This document shows positions 63,236 to 64,000 of a stretch of 64,000 bases of DNA, piece by piece (the first letter of the stretch is position 1; each line of letters begins with the position of its first letter). The DNA comes from JAGXFP01 sp039714535 (lineage in GTDB: Bacteria; Desulfobacterota; Desulfobulbia; Desulfobulbales; JAGXFP01). The notes beneath the pieces are model-generated. The model saw only the letters and a list, made by a program, of their open reading frames with translations, was not told the origin of the DNA and did not search any database. Both the position numbers and the translations under genes were made by a program. The stretch spans positions 1-64,000 of the forward strand of contig JBDLJC010000003.1 of the NCBI GenBank assembly GCA_039714535.1, given 5' to 3'.

Positions 63236-64000
63236 TCCCGAACTCCTCCAGCTTGACTTCCCGGACAAGTCGGGCAGCCATCTTTATTGCTAACAGTCAC
63301 CTTTTCACGGGCATCCGGTGAGGCAAGAAAGCCTCCTTCCATGACGCGAACATCCCCTTGGATATCCCATAGATATTTTTTATAAAATTTCAGGGCATCT
63401 ACCTTGGCGGGAAAAACCAGAACCGTCGGCTCCTGGCTGGCAAGGTTTTCGCCCAAAACATTTGACGTGGACTTCCTCAGACTTCCGGCCAGGCGGGACA
63501 GCTTAACCTCAAAGTCAATGCCATTAACCGGAGAGCCGGTTGCCAATGGATATTTTTCCGCTTCCCCGGCGTCCCGCAAATCATGAACCACCACGGCAAT
63601 TCCTTTAGCCAAGGCATTACGCAATTCATTAGGCATAATCTTTGCCAATTCAAAATCAGACTTGCCAATCAGGGGATATCCCACACCAAGCCAGGCACGG
63701 AGCCCGCCGCTCATCACAAACACCCGTTCATGACCACTGGCAGCCAAAGCTTCGGCAGCCTTTAATGCGTTTTGCTGCCCGAGACTATTGTCAACCAGCA
63801 CCAGCATCTTGTTTTTTGAAAACCGTTTCATTGCCAGAATGGAATGGGGGATGTTTACCGCCCCTTCGATATGAATCGTCTCAAAAGAGGAGGCTGCCCG
63901 CACGTCGATCAACCACATCCTGCTGCCCTCCAGGAGCAGATCATGGACCTGCCGGGCCGATATCTGCTCCCATTCCGCCGCGAAAAGCACGACAGGAACA
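63232..64000 (-). CDS. Rhodanese-like protein without catalytic Cys (5' end outside window)
   Basis: The gene runs off the right edge of the window; the frame is open to the last base, and the first residues seen (VVLFAAEWEQIS) look like the end of a signal peptide, so it is probably exported. It has two rhodanese-like units: 'LIDVRAASSFETIHIEGAVNIPHS' (CH2-type motif) and a weaker second one ('VVVHDLRDAGEAEKYPLATGSPVNG'). The active-site loop that should read Cys-x4-R is 'VDNSLGQQN' in the first unit, with no Cys, so sulfur transfer is unlikely. The C-terminus ends in a CPTC motif (DGCPTCPGS). It heads the operon with the dockerin and cohesin genes. Confidence 0.7.
   Translation of the reverse strand, partial: VPVVLFAAEWEQISARQVHDLLLEGSRMWLIDVRAASSFETIHIEGAVNIPHSILAMKRFSKNKMLVLVDNSLGQQNALKAAEALAASGHERVFVMSGGLRAWLGVGYPLIGKSDFELAKIMPNELRNALAKGIAVVVHDLRDAGEAEKYPLATGSPVNGIDFEVKLSRLAGSLRKSTSNVLGENLASQEPTVLVFPAKVDALKFYKKYLWDIQGDVRVMEGGFLASPDAREKVTVSNKDGCPTCPGSQAGGVRE

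Overview
The window looks like chromosomal DNA of a former-Deltaproteobacterium (Desulfobacterota; Desulfobulbales or Desulfuromonadales would fit). This is an inference from gene content: futalosine-pathway menaquinone genes (mqnB, mqnD), an ilvB-ilvN-psd-pssA-leuA-asd run, a PilR/PilS sigma-54 two-component pair, a Rieske/cytochrome b6-type pair, a complete oleABCD set and a secreted cohesin/dockerin pair. No rRNA or other species-level marker is present. Most genes lie on the minus strand. Layout from left to right: (1) 1-2533 holds small genes: a PilZ protein, an unknown 107-aa protein, a RelE-like toxin preceded by a coupled helical protein, and a candidate small RNA with a sigma-54-type promoter and a strong terminator. 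(2) 2534-13803 is a compact minus-strand cluster, read as KS, ACP, two CrtI-like FAD oxidoreductases, FabG-, FabZ- and FabI-like proteins, then OleA, OleB, OleC and OleD. It reads as a self-contained pathway that builds an unusual, probably unsaturated acyl chain on a dedicated ACP and joins two chains head to head into a long-chain olefin. This is the most interesting system in the window. (3) 13881-37755 is a large surface-polysaccharide (O-antigen or capsule type) locus. It holds a WbpM-like dehydratase, an initiating phosphosugar transferase and a C4-reductase-like protein; a GT4 enzyme with L-FucNAc genes (fnlC, fnlB, fnlA); an AT-rich centre with three glycosyltransferases and a Wzy-like polymerase; a scar region with a chimeric fragment and a truncated acyltransferase; Wzx; dTDP-3-amino-3,6-dideoxyhexose genes (fdtB, fdtA and acyltransferases, one frameshifted in a G8 tract); GDP-fucose genes (gmd, fcl); and rmlACDB. 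(4) 37951-41011 holds pilR and pilS on the plus strand. (5) 41312-54745 is housekeeping: cytochrome b6-like and Rieske proteins, coaD, rsmD, asd, leuA, pssA, psd, ilvN, ilvB, mqnD, mqnB, panD, panC and a TPR membrane protein. (6) xseA (plus strand) and tRNA-Pro(CGG) follow. (7) 56883-64000 is an exported-protein operon: a rhodanese-like protein lacking the catalytic Cys (cut by the window edge), a dockerin-type protein, and a 1773-aa cohesin/PASTA/FnIII protein with nine tandem ~92-aa repeats, two of them almost identical in DNA. How the genes work together: region 2 is predicted to make a membrane hydrocarbon. Region 3 makes nucleotide sugars (L-FucNAc, a dTDP-3-acylamino sugar, L-rhamnose, L-fucose), assembles them on undecaprenyl phosphate, and flips and polymerises the repeat. 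Region 7 is predicted to assemble a non-catalytic extracellular complex through cohesin-dockerin contact.
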